Both the position numbers and the translations under genes were made by a program. A stretch of DNA of 64,000 bases from Ceratopteris richardii (lineage: Eukaryota; Streptophyta; Polypodiopsida; Polypodiales; Pteridaceae): NCBI GenBank assembly GCA_020310875.1, contig CM035416.1, positions 4,040,094-4,104,093 on the forward strand. Direction: 5' to 3'. Below, piece by piece: positions 24,263 to 37,454 of this stretch (its first letter is position 1; the number at the start of each line of letters is the position of its first letter). The notes below the pieces were generated by a model. That model searched no databases. It had not been told where the DNA came from and saw only the letters and a program-made list of their open reading frames with translations.

Positions 24263-26450
24263 TAGTAGTGCATCACAGTTGAACTAGCAAAGAAAGCACT
24301 CAAGGAACTAGTCCTTCCCGAAGCACTCATGAAGGTAAAGATGTTGTTCTTGTCCAAAGCTCTATAATGCAGAAGAATGTTATTCTCAACAAAAGAATTG
24401 GAGATATTAAGGAGCTCTCTTCTTTTCCAAAGACAATTGAAATAAGTGAGGACAAAGAACTCAGGATGCAGAGGTGGTAGAAGAATAAATTGAATATTCA
24501 AAACACATTCCACTGCAAGAAAACTCAAGGGAGGAAGTAGATTTGGAGGTGCTAGTACTTACAATGCAAACAAAGGAGCCTAGGGAGATCACATATCCCT
24601 ATTCTAGGAGTCAACCATGGTAAATCATTTCCATCTGGATACCTAAGTGGTCAATGAGGGAAAATCTCAATGCATACATGAATCTGGGTGCCTAAGACCT
24701 GCTTGCACACTCAATACACGACATCCTCTAGATTCGAGGCAGCACTCACCTGCACTCACTCAACTAGCACTAAGACTAAAACATTTCATCAACAAGATCA
24801 CATGCACCTTCACCTAGTAGTACTTGAAAAGGGGTACCTAAGAAGTCCTAGATCTAGGAAGAGTAATCTCTCAAACCATCAAGTGTAATCATTGGCAAAA
24901 TCTATAATCCCTCAAGGGAAGTCTGGAAAGTTAAGTCTAGTACTGAACCACTTGATTTAACATTGTAAATTCACTATACAGTGTTAGGTACATGCAGAGT
25001 TCCTTGCATTTCCTGAGTATGCATTCAATTCGTAACTACCCTTAATAACCCACGACATCACAACAAAGTGCACACTAACATAAAACATTGCGTCAGATAC
25101 ATCATGTTGGTGTTGCATGGGGAACAAGGTCTAAACTGCTCTTTGTGACAATACCAATGTGGTTCATGTCCTCCAATAGATTCATGTGACATCAGCGACC
25201 TTTTTCATCATACCCGAGGTAGGGACAAGTTCACAACCAATTGACATTGATAGTTTGTGAGTTTCTAAACTCCCTACGAGGAGGCCAGTGGAATTCCAAA
25301 AAATGTGAGGAAGATACCCATTCAAGATCCCCCTACTAGGTGTATAGAGAAAGTGAACATCCATTCCCATTGGGTTAATGAGATGCCAGGACCACTTGGT
25401 GATGATGGTTACATTTGGGAATCTAAATGTGAGTTCAACAACATTTGGGGTGGGTTTCAGTTCTTCTCTTGAGAGTTCAAACTGCTCCATAATACTCCAA
25501 AACTCCAAGGAATTTGGCAACGGGTAGGACTATATGAATACTTTTAGGACCAATTGCCCAAGCTTGATTTTTTAGATGTTATTATCTTGTGTCTACATTA
25601 CAAGCTAGTACTATGAGTGATGCACCAAGGACATTTGTAATCCCTTTGCTATGACACAACAATAAAATGAAAAAGTTCAAAATCACCTAGAACTTGGTTC
25701 GATAAGCCCTAAACATGCAAGGTGCTCATATTCCTTTGGATAAGGAAGGTTTAGTGCCAAAGAGCATGAACAAGAAGATAGTGAAGTTGAAGGACATGGC
25801 CATGATGACACCAAACTTATCAATGCCACTTAGGATTTGCATGCAACATTTCACATTTCCTGGGTAGGACTGCTTCAACCAACCCATAAAATAATTTGGT
25901 TCATTGTCTATGTAGCGAAGACTACAAGATTAACAATCAATCTTGTTGTCTGGATTATTTACCAATTGTATGCTCCTAACAATATATGGTTTTGTAAGTC
26001 AGTACTAAATGGATGTTGTGCAATCACATGCATAGTATGTAAGAAATAATCAAGAATAGTGATGCAATGGAATATGATCGATAGGTAGAGTAGTGAGAAG
26101 TAGAACACACTAACTGAAATATACACAAAAAATAAAAGATAGAGTACTCAGATTCACTAATTGCCAACAGCATTGTATATACAATGATGATACTATCCAG
26201 CCATGTGCTCCCACTATGGAGCTTCAATGAGGTTCTAAAGAGTCTTTAGATGAAGGGTTTTATTGTGCACACACTTGAGATTTCACCATAGTGAACGAAA
26301 TGCCAAATCCTATGCTTTAGGCATGATCATTGGGCTCACTTGATGCTATGATCTAGGCATAACCATCGGGATCATTTGTAATTCAGATCATACCAAATTA
26401 CCTAACTATCCGACTAGGTAAACCACCAAAACAAACCACCAAACAACTCG
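24263..26450. other. No recognisable gene
   Basis: Only short, unassigned ORFs. The longest is 25182-25520 on the minus strand (112 codons, no start context, family unknown). The region is flanked by retroelement fragments and is probably decayed element sequence. Confidence 0.5.
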
Positions 26451-26454
26451 ACCA

Positions 26455-26711
26455 CTGAAGTCACCATAATCCCAGACTGATTGACTACCGAACTGTCATC
26501 CAAAATTCCGGTGTGATAGAAGTATATGCCCTACCTAGTCTACTGAATAGATTGACATAGATCATCTAGTACCTTTGTTGGTCTCATGAAGACCTCATCA
26601 CAAATGTTTGGAGCCTCATAATGGCTTCTCCTCATAATGGGTTCCATAGAACTAAGAGTACCATGGATCATTTGTGGTCATGTGCAAGTGAAGTATTGAG
26701 TATATCTAACA
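26455..26711 (-). repeat. LTR of a minus-strand copia element (3' copy)
   Basis: Matches 33018-33270: shared GGTGTGATAGA-GTATATGCC, ACATAGATCATCTAGTACC, AATGGCTTCTCCTCATAATGGG and TTGAGTATATCTAACA. On the minus strand it begins TGTTAGATATACTCAA, directly preceded by a GGGGGG purine tract (26712-26718), marking it as the 3' LTR. The inner end is approximate. Confidence 0.75.
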
Positions 26712-28260
26712 CCCCCCATCAATGTCCACCTACAGTGAACTACTTTCTTGGTCCAATGCCAAGCTTTGAAGATGTCAATACAGTTGCTCTCTCCCTAGTG
26801 CCTTGGTGAAAATGTCTGCTCCATTTTCATTTGTTCAACAATAGCTCATCTCCACGACTCCATCCTCCATGAACTCTTGCACATAGTGATACTAGATTTC
26901 TATGTGCTTAGTACATGCATGACAAATAGGATCCTTGGTGATGGCTATGCAACTCTGGTTGTCACATTTCAACCTTGTAGCCTCTTGTCCTTGAATTCCT
27001 ATATGCCATAGGATCCTCCTCAACTATATTGTTTCACATGCAACAACACATGCTTCTTTGTACTCAGCTTCAATAGAAGATCGCCCTACAGTCGGTTTCT
27101 TCTTACTGATCCAAGAAAGAATCCCTAAACCCAAAGAAAAAAAATATCTAGAAACTAATTTTTTGGAATCAATATCTCCTTCCCAATCTAAGTCAGAGTA
27201 TCCACTCAGAGATGATCCTTAACCATAAAGATTACCATACACAATGGTTCCTTTGACGTATTTGAGTATCCGCGTGCATGACTTCCAATGAGTTATGCAT
27301 GGCTTATTAGAGAACCTGCTTACTACACCAACAACATAACAGATATTTGGTCTGCCATTACACAAGTAGATGAGACTTCCAACTAATCTCATATATCTTC
27401 CAACATCCCTTGGAGGTGAAGTATTTTATGTTGACCTCCATCGGTGTAGAAATTTCCTTGCAATCCTCCATGTCGAATGCCTTCAACACCTTCCTTGCAT
27501 ACCTTTGTTGTGAAATAAAGATATTCCCTGGTTCTTGACAGACTTCAAAACCTAAGCAATAATGCATTAAGCCCAAATCCTTCATTTGAAATTCTAAATT
27601 CAAGGCATCTTTCGTTTGTTTAAGAAATGCATCATCATTTTCGGTAATCACAAGGTCGTCTACATAGAGTACAAGCACAATTGACTTCCCTCCTATCTTT
27701 AGAACATGCAACTTAGCATCAAAAGCACATCTTTTGAACCCTATATCCAAAAGATACATATCTATCCATTGGTACCATGTTGTGAGGGCTTATTTTAGCC
27801 CACATAGTTCCTTTTTCAGCTTACATACTTTGTTCTCTGATTGAGAAGCCTCAAACCCTGGTGGTTGAGACACGTACACCTCCTCCTTGAGGTATCCATT
27901 CAAGAATTATGATTTGATATCCATGTGGTATATTGCCCATTGTTTATGTGTAGCCACACTTAGTATTAGTCGAATAGTAGTCATCCTTGTTGTTGGGGAG
28001 AACGATTTATCGAAGTTAATGCCTTCGACTTGGGAATACCCCTATGCAACAAGTCTAAATTTTTACTTCTCCAAAGTACCATCAGCCTTGTATTTTAGCT
28101 TCTATATCCACTTGGTGCTGATGGCCTGCCACTTTGGAGGTCGCTTCACTAGCTCCCAAGTTCCATTCTTCATGATATTGTTGTATTCTATTTGCATAGT
28201 AGTTCTCCAATTCAGATCTTAGAGTGCTTCTTCCACATTAGTCGACTCCCTTGCTTGTTC
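26712..28260 (-). pseudogene. pol: Copia reverse transcriptase-RNase H (minus strand), broken
   Basis: From 28260 downward the minus strand reads MQIEYNNIMKNGTWELVKRP, then a motif A relic HMDIKS-x-[32 protein letters not shown], and an open segment 27759-27358 with LVLYVDDLVITEND (YVDD box at about 27658-27669), LGLMHYCLGFEV and STPMEVN. Near 27110-26900 RNase H traces (PTVGRSSIEAEYKEAC) are readable. Several stops replace expected Q or W codons. The element ends at the PPT and LTR to the left. Confidence 0.88.
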
Positions 28261-28564
28261 ACTAATAATCTTAGCCATAGATGTTGAGTTTACAATATGG
28301 GCCTCTGCCTATCTCTATTCCTCTATTCTCTATGACTGCCTTGGACCATCTGCAACCTATTCAATTGACTCTGGGATGGGATTTGTAGAATCATAGAGCT
28401 ACCTCACCAAACATGGTAATGGATTTTCCACTTGAGTGATAGATGCAGATTGGTGACTTTTCATCTCATCATTTGAGGATGATGCTTCCTTCTCTTATGT
28501 AGAAGGGCTAGCTCTTAGGCCAGGTTCATAGTGGATTACTTCTTCATCTGATGATAGAGTGTAG

Positions 28565-28860
28565 TCTCACATATGAAAGATTGACCCAAGATAATATCAT
28601 AAGAACAATTGTCCTAGATGAAAAAGTGAAATGTCTCAAAAATTTTGTTTATCATCACAGGAATGTTTGCGCAAGCTCCTAATAAAGAACCATAGCTAGT
28701 ATCGATTGTTCTCATTATCTGCCCATGGTTTTTGTCAATTGGCCTTTGAATTTATCATAAAGTTCTTTGGAAATCACATTGATCTCTGACTAGAAATCAA
28801 TAAGAGCCAAATCCGAATATGACTTTTTTTAATCCCCTAGTTTGATTCTTATCTCAAGTG
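28565..28860 (-). pseudogene. Ty3/gypsy-type aspartic protease remnant (minus strand)
   Basis: The minus strand reads ALIDF-x-SEINVISKELYD, where the catalytic D-S/T-G has become DF followed by a stop, then GSLLGACANIPVMI, HFFI-x-DNCSYDIILGQSFI. The ILGQ-x-F motif and spacing are those of a retropepsin-like domain. It lies directly upstream, on the minus strand, of the copia RT at 26712-28260, which is an order not found in either superfamily. Confidence 0.7.
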
Positions 28861-28870
28861 TCCCCCTAGC

Positions 28871-29651
28871 CTAGAAGCTTTTGATAAAATAACTTTTAGT
28901 TCGTTTACTTTCCTCATCAGGCATAATCGGTCCTAGCAAATTTTTATTAACATTATAAGCCGCGTCTTCTTCATCTTCATCAGACTCATCAAAAGTAAGA
29001 GATTTGTTCCTCACATGAGTCAAGTCTACAATGTCTTGCATCTCAACTTCTTGTGAAAGAGGAAACCTCTTCCTTTTAATTAGCTTGATAAAGTTTTCCT
29101 TAAATTCAAGTTTAACAATGGAAACGATTTGTTCTAAAGACATTGTGGCTTGGCTTTTTTAACAAAATTTCATATAAAATTTCCCAGAATCCACTTTTTG
29201 TTCACGTTCTGAGAAAAATTGCTTTCGGAATTCTTTTTGGTTTTTTCATTTGTTTTTCATCAGTTTGTGTTTCATCCGGTTTGTCAAGTGTTTTTCCATT
29301 AGTGTGTTTTGTTTGCTTTTGTTCACTCACCATAGTTTGTTTTCCCTCTTTGATTTCTTTCCTTCTTTGTTGATTCCTTTTAGACCCTTTCCTTTGTTCA
29401 AAGTGAACTTTCTTTGGTTCCTCCCTTACTTGACTCCTTGTAGCTCTTCTCCTAGACTCAATTGCATCTCTTTCATCATCCCATTTCCTCTTCTCCTCTA
29501 CATTATCAATGTGAGAATAGATGGAGAATTGGATAACCTGCAAATCCCAAGCTATATTTTGCATAATATCATCCCTTGCTTTGACTAGAGCTTCTATAGA
29601 ATAATTATTCATCTCATTGGGTTGATCAGAGTCCTGATCACTATTATCCAC
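28871..29651 (-). pseudogene. Gypsy-type gag C-terminal region (charged, broken)
   Basis: Two minus-strand ORFs, 29202-29651 (149 codons, VKARDDIMQNIAWDLQVI, then very Lys/Glu/Arg-rich) and 28871-29143 (90 codons, QDIVDLTHVRNKSLTFDESD), lie between the gag core at 30022-30800 and the protease at 28565-28860. They are likely the linker of the same element. No knuckle is visible. Function cannot be assigned beyond position. Confidence 0.5.
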
Positions 29652-30021
29652 ATACTCTATTTAACAGAAGAGGCTCCTAGGTTTGAGTTAGAAAGGTTTT
29701 CATATAGTTTTGGCATACCCCCTTTCCTCAATTGACGGCTAAAGGTAGGCATGCCCTAAAAGCACATAATTTCTTATCGATGCCTATGATAAGCCTTTGT
29801 TCTTTTGCCTCCTTCAACACCTCACATGAATAAGTGAGATGGTCAGGGGCATTACACCAAACGATTCTCCTCACATTAGGGCTTCGATGCTCATTTTAAG
29901 TTCTTGGAAAGGTAGGTTGAGGATTAGGTGGAGGAATAGGTTTAGGATTTTCAGTTGGAGTGGTCGTTTGAGATAGAATGTCAAAGTATTTTCCTGAGTT
30001 CTCAAAGCATATATGGTTTTT

Positions 30022-30800
30022 TTATTGGGATGCTATTTCTTTGGACATATTGGTTTGCATTTGCATCATAATCTCAATTTTGTTAAAAAGAACATCAAAT
30101 TGTAGTTCACTAGGTATTTTGGATAAAGATGCTACCTGATCAACCTTAGCAACAATATGAATTTCCCTAGGGCCACGTAAGTGGGGTAGCCTAGAAGAAG
30201 GAGTAGGTGATGGCTCATAAAGCATAGATTATCATTGCTTCACATGAGCGATTGCTTCTACAGCTATTCTTACTATAGCCCAATCATTTTTAAGGCCATA
30301 TCTCTTCCCTGGCTCCTCAAGTCTTATCTCGATCTCTACTCTCACATCTGGACTCAAAATTTTGAGGAAATATAGAACAATATCTAGTGTGAGAGCAATC
30401 TTGTCTACTTCTGGTAGTTGTGAAAAGTGTTTCATAAACTCACTATGGAGTTGCATAATGGTTGCTTGAGGCTTGGGCAAGATAATCCACTTCATGAACC
30501 CCTCTTGGATATGTTGACTAAAATCTTCCAGGTAAAACTCTTTATGTAGTTGTTTCTTGAATTCTTTCCATGCTAATTTTTCATGAGGTTCAATTGTGGC
30601 AACCACAAATCCAGTGGCTAGCCTGATTAAATAAAACCCACATAGGATCAAGTAATCCATGCAATTTGGCAAGTTCCTGAAAGGCATCTAAGTAATTTTT
30701 CATGTTTACCCTAGTGAATTTTCCTTTTTCTTTTAATAAAGCTTCTATGAACTTTTGGCCCTTTGTTTCACTCATCATTTTTTTTAATAAGTCTTCCATT
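30022..30800 (-). pseudogene. gag: Ty3/gypsy-type gag core (minus strand), frameshifted
   Basis: 30590-30799 reads GQKFIEALLKEKGKFTRVNM, then NYLDAFQELAKLHGL. The frame shifts near 30600-30680 into 30232-30687 (WKEFKKQLHKEFYLEDFSQH, FMKHFSQLPEVDKIAL, YFLKILSPDVRVEIEIRL). The W-x-x-F-K...L...F and (F)L-x-x-L-x-P-x-V pattern is that of retrotransposon gag capsid. 30022-30225 is a further short segment downstream. Confidence 0.7.
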
Positions 30801-30932
30801 TTATGCCTATTCTCAAGTTACAAGTGGGTTTGGATAGTTTTAATGATATCTTTGACCTCCAGTTTTAGTTTTTCCTTTTGTACAACAATTAATTCCATTA
30901 GCCCATTTTGTTCCAGTGTTCTAGGTTTGTAG

Positions 30933-33017
30933 TTTCTCAAAGGTATGCAAATAAAACAAAAATTTGAGAGTAGGCGAGAACCTTACTAACCAGGGCGAGT
31001 GTGCACATGTGCAATCCAATACATTTTTGTTGTTTCCAATTGTAAAATCCTAAATACAATAGATTCTAAGAATATGTTGTGTGTGCAATCATCATTGCTT
31101 CTATCAGTCCATGGGATGGGTGATGCAAAGAGGTTTTATCACTTGTAAATCTCTATGGAGGTGCTCAGATCAAGTCGATCAACCCTCAACACCCAAGAGA
31201 TTGTTAAAGGCTTGGATATAGCTACCGCTCCCAAGGATGATGAAGCCACTGCATCAAATTTCTGAATCGCATGTATGCATATGCAAATGTGCACGAATGT
31301 TACCTGAGTTTCCATGCCATAGCTTTCATGTCGGGTTCACAATGTCGGAAGTATGGTTGATGGATCAGTCAATCACTAGTTATACGACACATGTGAGGTG
31401 ATTCAAGTGAAGTCAAGCAATTCATGCTTATGCTTGGCTGGGCATACTCTAGCACTTGGAAGAAGGACATTAGTAATAAAGTCTTTATTTTTATCAATTT
31501 CACATGGTAAGAGAATAGCTAAAATTGGTTGAACTTATGAGAAAGGTATCAATTTAGGCAAATCATCTTCACGCATAATTTCGATAACTTTCAAGCTAAT
31601 ATAGTCACAATCATGCATATAAAACCCTTCACACAAGATAGAAAATCCAAGTAGTGTTCAATGAGCAATCAATTGTTTGCGCAGTAAAGTTATTTTCAAT
31701 TTGAATTAGTCTTATCGAAGGTTTTTTTATGTGTCAGAAACTTCCAAGTCAAGGAGTTGGCACTCTACGTCATTCAAATCCATCAGAATATGAAAAAAGA
31801 ATTTTCTTGCTTCAAAATGAAAACTAATTTGCAAAACCAAAGAGAAAGAATTTATCTTATGTAAGTAATAAGATTTGATTTCAGTATCTATTGTATGTTC
31901 TCAAAGCGTTTTGAAGTGAAATTGAAAGAAAACATTGCATCTATTGCGCAGTGCCATACAAGCTCATTGAGTGAATTTCTTAAAGCATTTACACATATTC
32001 TTGATCTGGAGATGATTATGGAAAATCAGATTAAATGCAATGATAGCAAATTTGTGCATGCATCACCTCGTGTGTAGTTGTCAGAGGAGATTCCTTTCTC
32101 ATGCGAGGAGCAAATCAGTCAGGCGATGGTGGTGTTGTTGAATACAAGTCCACTCTCGAGCATGACGAAAGGCAGCCTTGTCGATCGTGAGGTAGAGCTT
32201 AATGGCATATAGCAGCACATCAGGTAGAGTAAGCTCCAAAACTCTCCAGCCATCGGAACTATGTCAGATTCATACCTCACAGATCCTCCCAATGTCCCAT
32301 CCTGTTCAAACAATTTTCGAGCCGTTTTATAGTGTTAAAACTCTAAATTTGGCGTTGTCGTCACCATTCATATCATGAAAGAAGTCGTCGCTATTTTTGT
32401 CTGAAGTCATCGCTATTTTTGTCTTGCAGGAGTTTAAATTTAGACCAAAAAGAAACATGCGTTTTTGGATCCAATTGTGGGATTTGAATCCACGACATGC
32501 TCTTAAGAGTACTTTGCTTTAGCCATGATTCTAAGTACTTTCAACAATTGATAACTCAATATTCAGTGCACTAATTCAACTAAGTACTTTCAACTATTGG
32601 TGAAGAAGACTTTCAACTATTGATAACTCAATATTCAATGCGCTATTTCATATCCTCTTATTTGAGGTCCATTGCATATGATGGTATTCATGCCATCGAT
32701 TCCATATGAAACATCTCCTTGATGGTTATACATCCATCGGCAAGAGTTGAGAAGATATATGATCCAAGAAAAAAAGTAAAGACTAAACATCATAATTTTT
32801 ATACCAAAGTGCCTAAATCCATAGAACTCTAAAATAATTGGGATGCTCAATGTCACAAGAAACCCATGAGATATTCCTAATATCATTGATCCTACATACA
32901 ATGATGACCTTGATCCCATTGATAGCCACAAATACATCACATATTTGACTTGATCAAACAAGTGGATCGCATCGTGTTGTCCTTGAATCCAATCTTAATC
33001 CCTTTTAAGGAAGTGGA
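30933..33017. other. No recognisable gene; probably 5' interior of the minus-strand composite element
   Basis: About 2.1 kb with only ORFs of 60-108 codons lacking recognisable motifs. It lies between the 5' LTR at 33018-33270 and the gag remnant. ACTTTCAACTATTG repeats locally near 32560-32620. Confidence 0.5.
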
Positions 33018-33270
33018 TCGCTCTGACCCCGTAATCCTGGACTGGTTGACTATGTCATCCAAAATTCAGGTGTGATAGACGTATATGCCTTGCCTAGTCT
33101 ACTCACTAGACTCACATAGATCATCTAGTACCTTTGCTGGTCTCATGTAGACCTCATCACAAATGCCCCGATTCTCATAATGGCTTCTCCTCATAATGGG
33201 GGCCATACAACTTAGAGTACCATGGACCATTTATGATCACATGCAGGTGGAGTGTTGAGTATATCTAACA
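33018..33270 (-). repeat. LTR of a minus-strand copia element (5' copy)
   Basis: Pairs with 26455-26711. On the minus strand it starts TGTTAGATATACTCAACACTC at 33270. The inner edge lies near CGCTCTGACCCCG (33011-33023), a diverged form of the reverse-complemented tRNA-Met primer site GCTCTGATACCA. Confidence 0.72.
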
Positions 33271-34094
33271 AGATTTAATCATACCACCTAGCTCGTCGAC
33301 GTCTTATCACCTCTTTTGAACTACAATATCGACTATATTTTGTTGTTTTGATGGAATAGAATGTTGAGATCAACAGGGTCACATGCAAAACACCATCATT
33401 TTCCACATAATTTTAGCCAAAGGACTTACTTATTGCTGCACACAAAGGCACCATTGTCCAACCAAATTGGCGGAAGAATCTATTAGAAACATATCCAGAG
33501 ATGCTACAAACATGAAACAAAAAACCACTACATATTATTTACAGTCCATGTTACAGAATGGTCCCTAAGCGTAGAACATGGAAGGCATTCATTATCAAAG
33601 CACAAAACAATGCATGCTATGCTGATTGGGTTAACTACCCATACCTAGCACCACTACAGGGACCACCCTCTATATCATACATGATGGCAACAATACACCA
33701 TTGGATACCTTGTCTCAAGCCTATGCCAGATGTAGTCACTCAAATGTTGTTAAAGATTTTTGACATGATGTAGTTTTTATTCAAAACATTCAAGAATGTC
33801 AGGGCACCACACATTTTGGCCCCAAGATTTATGAATGGTCATTATGATCTAATCTATGACATGATTTCTACTCCAAGTATCTGTGTTGTCTATGCCTAGC
33901 ATGCCAGAATAAGGTACCTCCCAGGTGGTTATAAGCAAACCTTTGAAGACATGTCTTTTAGGGATGACAAATGCTAGAGAGGGCAAAGTGCTAGTAAAAG
34001 AAGGCCAAAGAAAGGGATTAGAAGGATCAAGAAGATAGAACATTCATGCAGATCGGGCAAAGAATAGGCCCAATCAAAGTTTCAAAATATATTT
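33271..34094. other. Unassigned; short ORFs only
   Basis: 33383-33568 and 33558-33773 on the plus strand overlap and read without recognisable motifs (for example WKAFIIKAQNNACYADWVNY). They precede a family T LTR and may be its 3' internal region. No function is assigned. Confidence 0.35.
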
Positions 34095-34640
34095 TCAATC
34101 AAGAGTGATTCTTATCACTACATCAACATTGCAAATATCATCTTTGATCGTTCAAACTCCATTTTTTTCAAGTGGAGGAGTCCTCAAGCTTGAGGAGTAC
34201 TAGAAGTAATCATATACCAATTTTCATAATTTTTAGATTCCATTTGAGCCTCCAAATAGCCATAGGAACCTATTTTTTAATTAGGCTAGATAGTAGGTAT
34301 GAAGTAGCACAAAGCTAGTCAAAAAACTATAAAAAGAGCTAGAGAGCTCATTTTGAGGTTGTCTTGTTAGAAGGTTGGCTTGATAGAGATTGAGGCTTTT
34401 GTAATAGAGTTATTGTGTAATTGAAAGAAAAGGCATTCAATTTTTCCTCTTTGTTCTTGCCTTGTGTGTGCATGTGTGTGTGTGTGTGTGCATGCATGTG
34501 TGCTTCTCACTCACTCACGTGTGCATCCCACTTGCTCATGGTCATCATACTAGCTCTCATGTCTCCATGCATTGACAATTATGAGGTGGATCTCCTCACG
34601 TTGAAACTTATCATTGTGCTAGAGTGACACCAACTTGGTT
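34095..34640 (+). repeat. Gypsy family T LTR, copy C (5'-truncated)
   Basis: Aligns to the 58488 LTR from about AGTGATTCTTATCACTA onward: AAACTCCATTTTTTTCAAG, GGAGTCCTCAAGCTTGAGGA, TAATTAGGCTAGA, ACTATAAAAAGAGCTAGAGA (TATA box), a short TG tract at 34464-34500 and TTGACAATTATGAGGTGGA. It ends at GAGTGACACCAACTTGG, a diverged PBS. Confidence 0.75.
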
Positions 34641-35555
34641 CTCCACTATTTCCTTGAGATTTTCACAAAAAATTATGCCCAAAAGCCTTCTAAATAGGGA
34701 GAAAATTATGATCTTGTGTTTCTTCATCTATCCTTGCACCTTCTTTCTCATCATGGCATTCCACTTCTTTTCCTTTATCTTTTCATTTCCTTTGATGCCT
34801 TTTGGTGCTCCAATCCACTCCATATGGACACCGTCGCACCTTTTTTGTGTATTTGATCCCTTATCTCATCTTTGATTTTTATCCATTTTTTGTGAAGTAT
34901 AAGTTTAAATAAATTAAAATAACGAAAACTTTTTAAATGGGAAAATAAAACCATGCAAGTGAAATATTATGTAAATCACACATCTTCTATTTGTACCCTT
35001 TAAGAAAATGTAATGTGATCTCTTTGAAAAATAAAGTAAAAGCAACAATAATCTATCATATATGAATATGCAACATAGCTCAATCTTTTTAAGAAAAACC
35101 ATATTCATGGTTGTGTATTGCATGCTATCACAATATCACATTTACATGAGAGTCAAGAATACATTAATAAATTGTATGAGATATCAAAATTTGAAAAAGA
35201 AGAAGAAGCTTTAGAACATCATTGTAAGAGTCCATGATGGTATTCAAAGACAATAGTGATGCAATGCATATGGAGATAAAATATAAAATTACATTGGAGA
35301 TTATGAATATTAGATATTTTTTATCAATTTTCTTTATATGTTGTTGGTTTTCAAGACCAAATGGGAAGAACCTCAGACGAAAGAGCATCCATTGGAGGAG
35401 AGGAAGTACATGAGAAGAAGCTCCACAATTGAAACTAGCAAAAACATTCAATGTTTCATAAAACAATGATTTTTTAAAACTATCTCATTGTACAAAATCA
35501 CATTTTTGTAAGTAGAGACTCAATTTTGTACAAGTAGATGAGTCCTTGACTTTGA
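34641..35555. other. AT-rich, no recognisable gene
   Basis: Short ORFs only, the longest being 100 codons at 35164-35466 on the minus strand, without recognisable motifs. It separates two family T LTR copies. Confidence 0.5.
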
Positions 35556-35559
35556 GGAG

Positions 35560-36000
35560 CCCAAGTAGAATCCATGCCCTAAAATTTCATAATTTTGAGA
35601 TCATTTGAGTCTTGAAATGAACATTAGGACCTAACTTTTGACTAGGCAAGACATTCAGTTTGAAACCAGTCAAAACTCACTCAAAAACTATAAGAAGAGG
35701 TAGAGAGCTCATTTGAGAGTTTGGATCCTTTGTGAGAATAATTGCTAGAATTCTTTTCTAAGAGAGCACGTATTCTTATGAAGTAATAGACATCTCCATT
35801 GTTCCATTTGCTCTACTCTTCCATGTGTGTGTGTGCATGTGCATCTTGTGTGCTTGTCACCTTCACATCTATGCATATTTCTCACGATCTTTATATCACT
35901 CTCACATCTCCATGGATTGAAAATTATGAGGTGGATGTTCATCGACATTGATGCTCAAAATTGTGCTAGGAGTGATACCAACAAAAGTTTGGTTCCCTTG
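35560..36000 (+). repeat. Gypsy family T LTR, copy D (5'-truncated), with PBS-like end
   Basis: Shares CTTTGAGGAGCCCAAGTAGA, AACCTAACTTTTGACTAGGC, the CTATAAGAAGAGGTAGAGAG version of the TATA segment, a TGTGTGTGTG tract at 35825, TTGAAAATTATGAGGTGGA and GAGTGATACCAAC. Downstream comes the pyrimidine-rich leader with GAGAGAGAG and then the dyad array at 36480-37180. Confidence 0.72.
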
Positions 36001-36270
36001 TTTGGGAGCACTACTCATGGGTGAGCATGTGATGGTAAGAGAGTAGAGTCGAGACATTGGAGTGTAGCTAAGTAGTTTTTGCAAGGGTTTTTCCGATTTT
36101 TTTATTAATTGCATCTTCATTTTCACTTCCATGCCCTCCATTCATCACCCCTCATCCCCCTCCAACATCTCCATCTTTGTGCGATTTTCACGTTTTTTTA
36201 CCATATATCCACCTTCCTCTCACTTCCCATCATTTACTTGTGTGCGATAGAGAGAGAGAGAGGGAGAAAG

Positions 36271-36273
<3 letters not shown>

Positions 36274-36362
<89 letters not shown>
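36274..36362. repeat. (TA)n microsatellite
   Basis: Uninterrupted TA run of about 89 bp, preceded by GA repeats at 36248-36263. Any ORF through it is an artefact. Confidence 0.97.
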
Positions 36363-36364
<2 letters not shown>

Positions 36365-36479
36365 GTATGCTTGTTTGGTGTGTATTTGCTACTTTTCTTA
36401 TAGATTCTAGAACACCACTAGCTCTAGCAACCCTCAAAGGTACGACAGACCACTTTATGCATCGTGAGGCAACAGACCC

Positions 36480-37180
36480 TATCTATAGTTATAGAGTGAA
36501 AAAGGTGGATTCAGGGGAATGAACCTACATAGAATTGTAGAGTTCGTAAGTGCCAACTTATCGGTCTAGAGAAAGTTGCAAAAGCTCAAAGTTTTTGGCT
36601 CTATTGTGACATGTCAAAAATGCGATAGGGAGGCTCTATCGTAACAGACCCCATCTGTCATGATAGATTGCTCTATAGTCATAGACACCTATCTATCATG
36701 ATAGACCAATCCCCTAGTCTATTGCAATAGACCCCATCTTTCACAACAAGGCCACTCTATTTGCACATACAAATTCTATGATAGCCCTGTGTATCGTGAT
36801 ACATCCCCCTTAGTCACCACAAACCCATGTATCATAATAAGCTCCTGTCTATCACGATAAATTGAGACCTCGATAGAGTCCGTCTATCATGATAGATCTT
36901 GTTTGTAGTGACAAGAACACTTTATCACAATAGATTAACCTAACGGATCACCTATCTATCCTAATAGACCACCCTCTATTGCACTAGATTGCCTTATCAT
37001 AATAAAAACTCCCCATGATAGACCTAATCTATCATGATAAAGACCCCATCTATCACGATAGAGATCCCATCTATCCCAATAGAGACCCTCTATTGTGATA
37101 GAACAAAACACTATAGAACCACTCTATCATAATATACCTCATCTCTCACAACAAACCAAGTTATCATGACAGATAGACAA
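36480..37180 (+). repeat. Array of degenerate dyad motifs (family T 5' interior)
   Basis: Dozens of near-palindromic units such as CTATCATGATAGA, CTATCACGATAGA and CTATTGCAATAGA, joined by short CC-rich spacers (for example CCCCATC), about 22-35 bp apart. They follow the family T LTR copy D. Comparable arrays are at 23065-23425 and 60610-60995, but with other centre bases. Confidence 0.8.
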
Positions 37181-37454
37181 GTAGGAAAACTATTTACATT
37201 GAAAATTGCTTTTTGGGTCCAAATAAATACCTTTTTCTTTTTTTCTCAGGGTATAGCTCATAGTCGAGGCCTCCAAGTGTCTCTCGGGCATTGTTTTGCA
37301 GTGCTCATGTATTGAAGAAAGCTTGGCATGACACTATAAGCATGGGAGCACATCATAGAGTACATGATATAAGGTCCAAAAACATTAAATCCCCTTGGTC
37401 AATTTTAGCCTAGGTTAAGTAGATAGCACTAGGGTTAGAATTTTAGGTTTGTGT

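Noticed and set aside
25182..25520. 112-codon minus-strand ORF
   Set aside because: No recognisable family motif, no start or promoter context, surrounded by element debris; kept only as unassigned.
33383..33773. Overlapping ORFs before family T LTR copy C
   Set aside because: No motif; possible retroelement 3' ORF, but position alone is too weak.
36248..36410. YIYIYI ORFs at TA runs (also at 38298, 39907 and 43820)
   Set aside because: Pure dinucleotide repeats; no protein.
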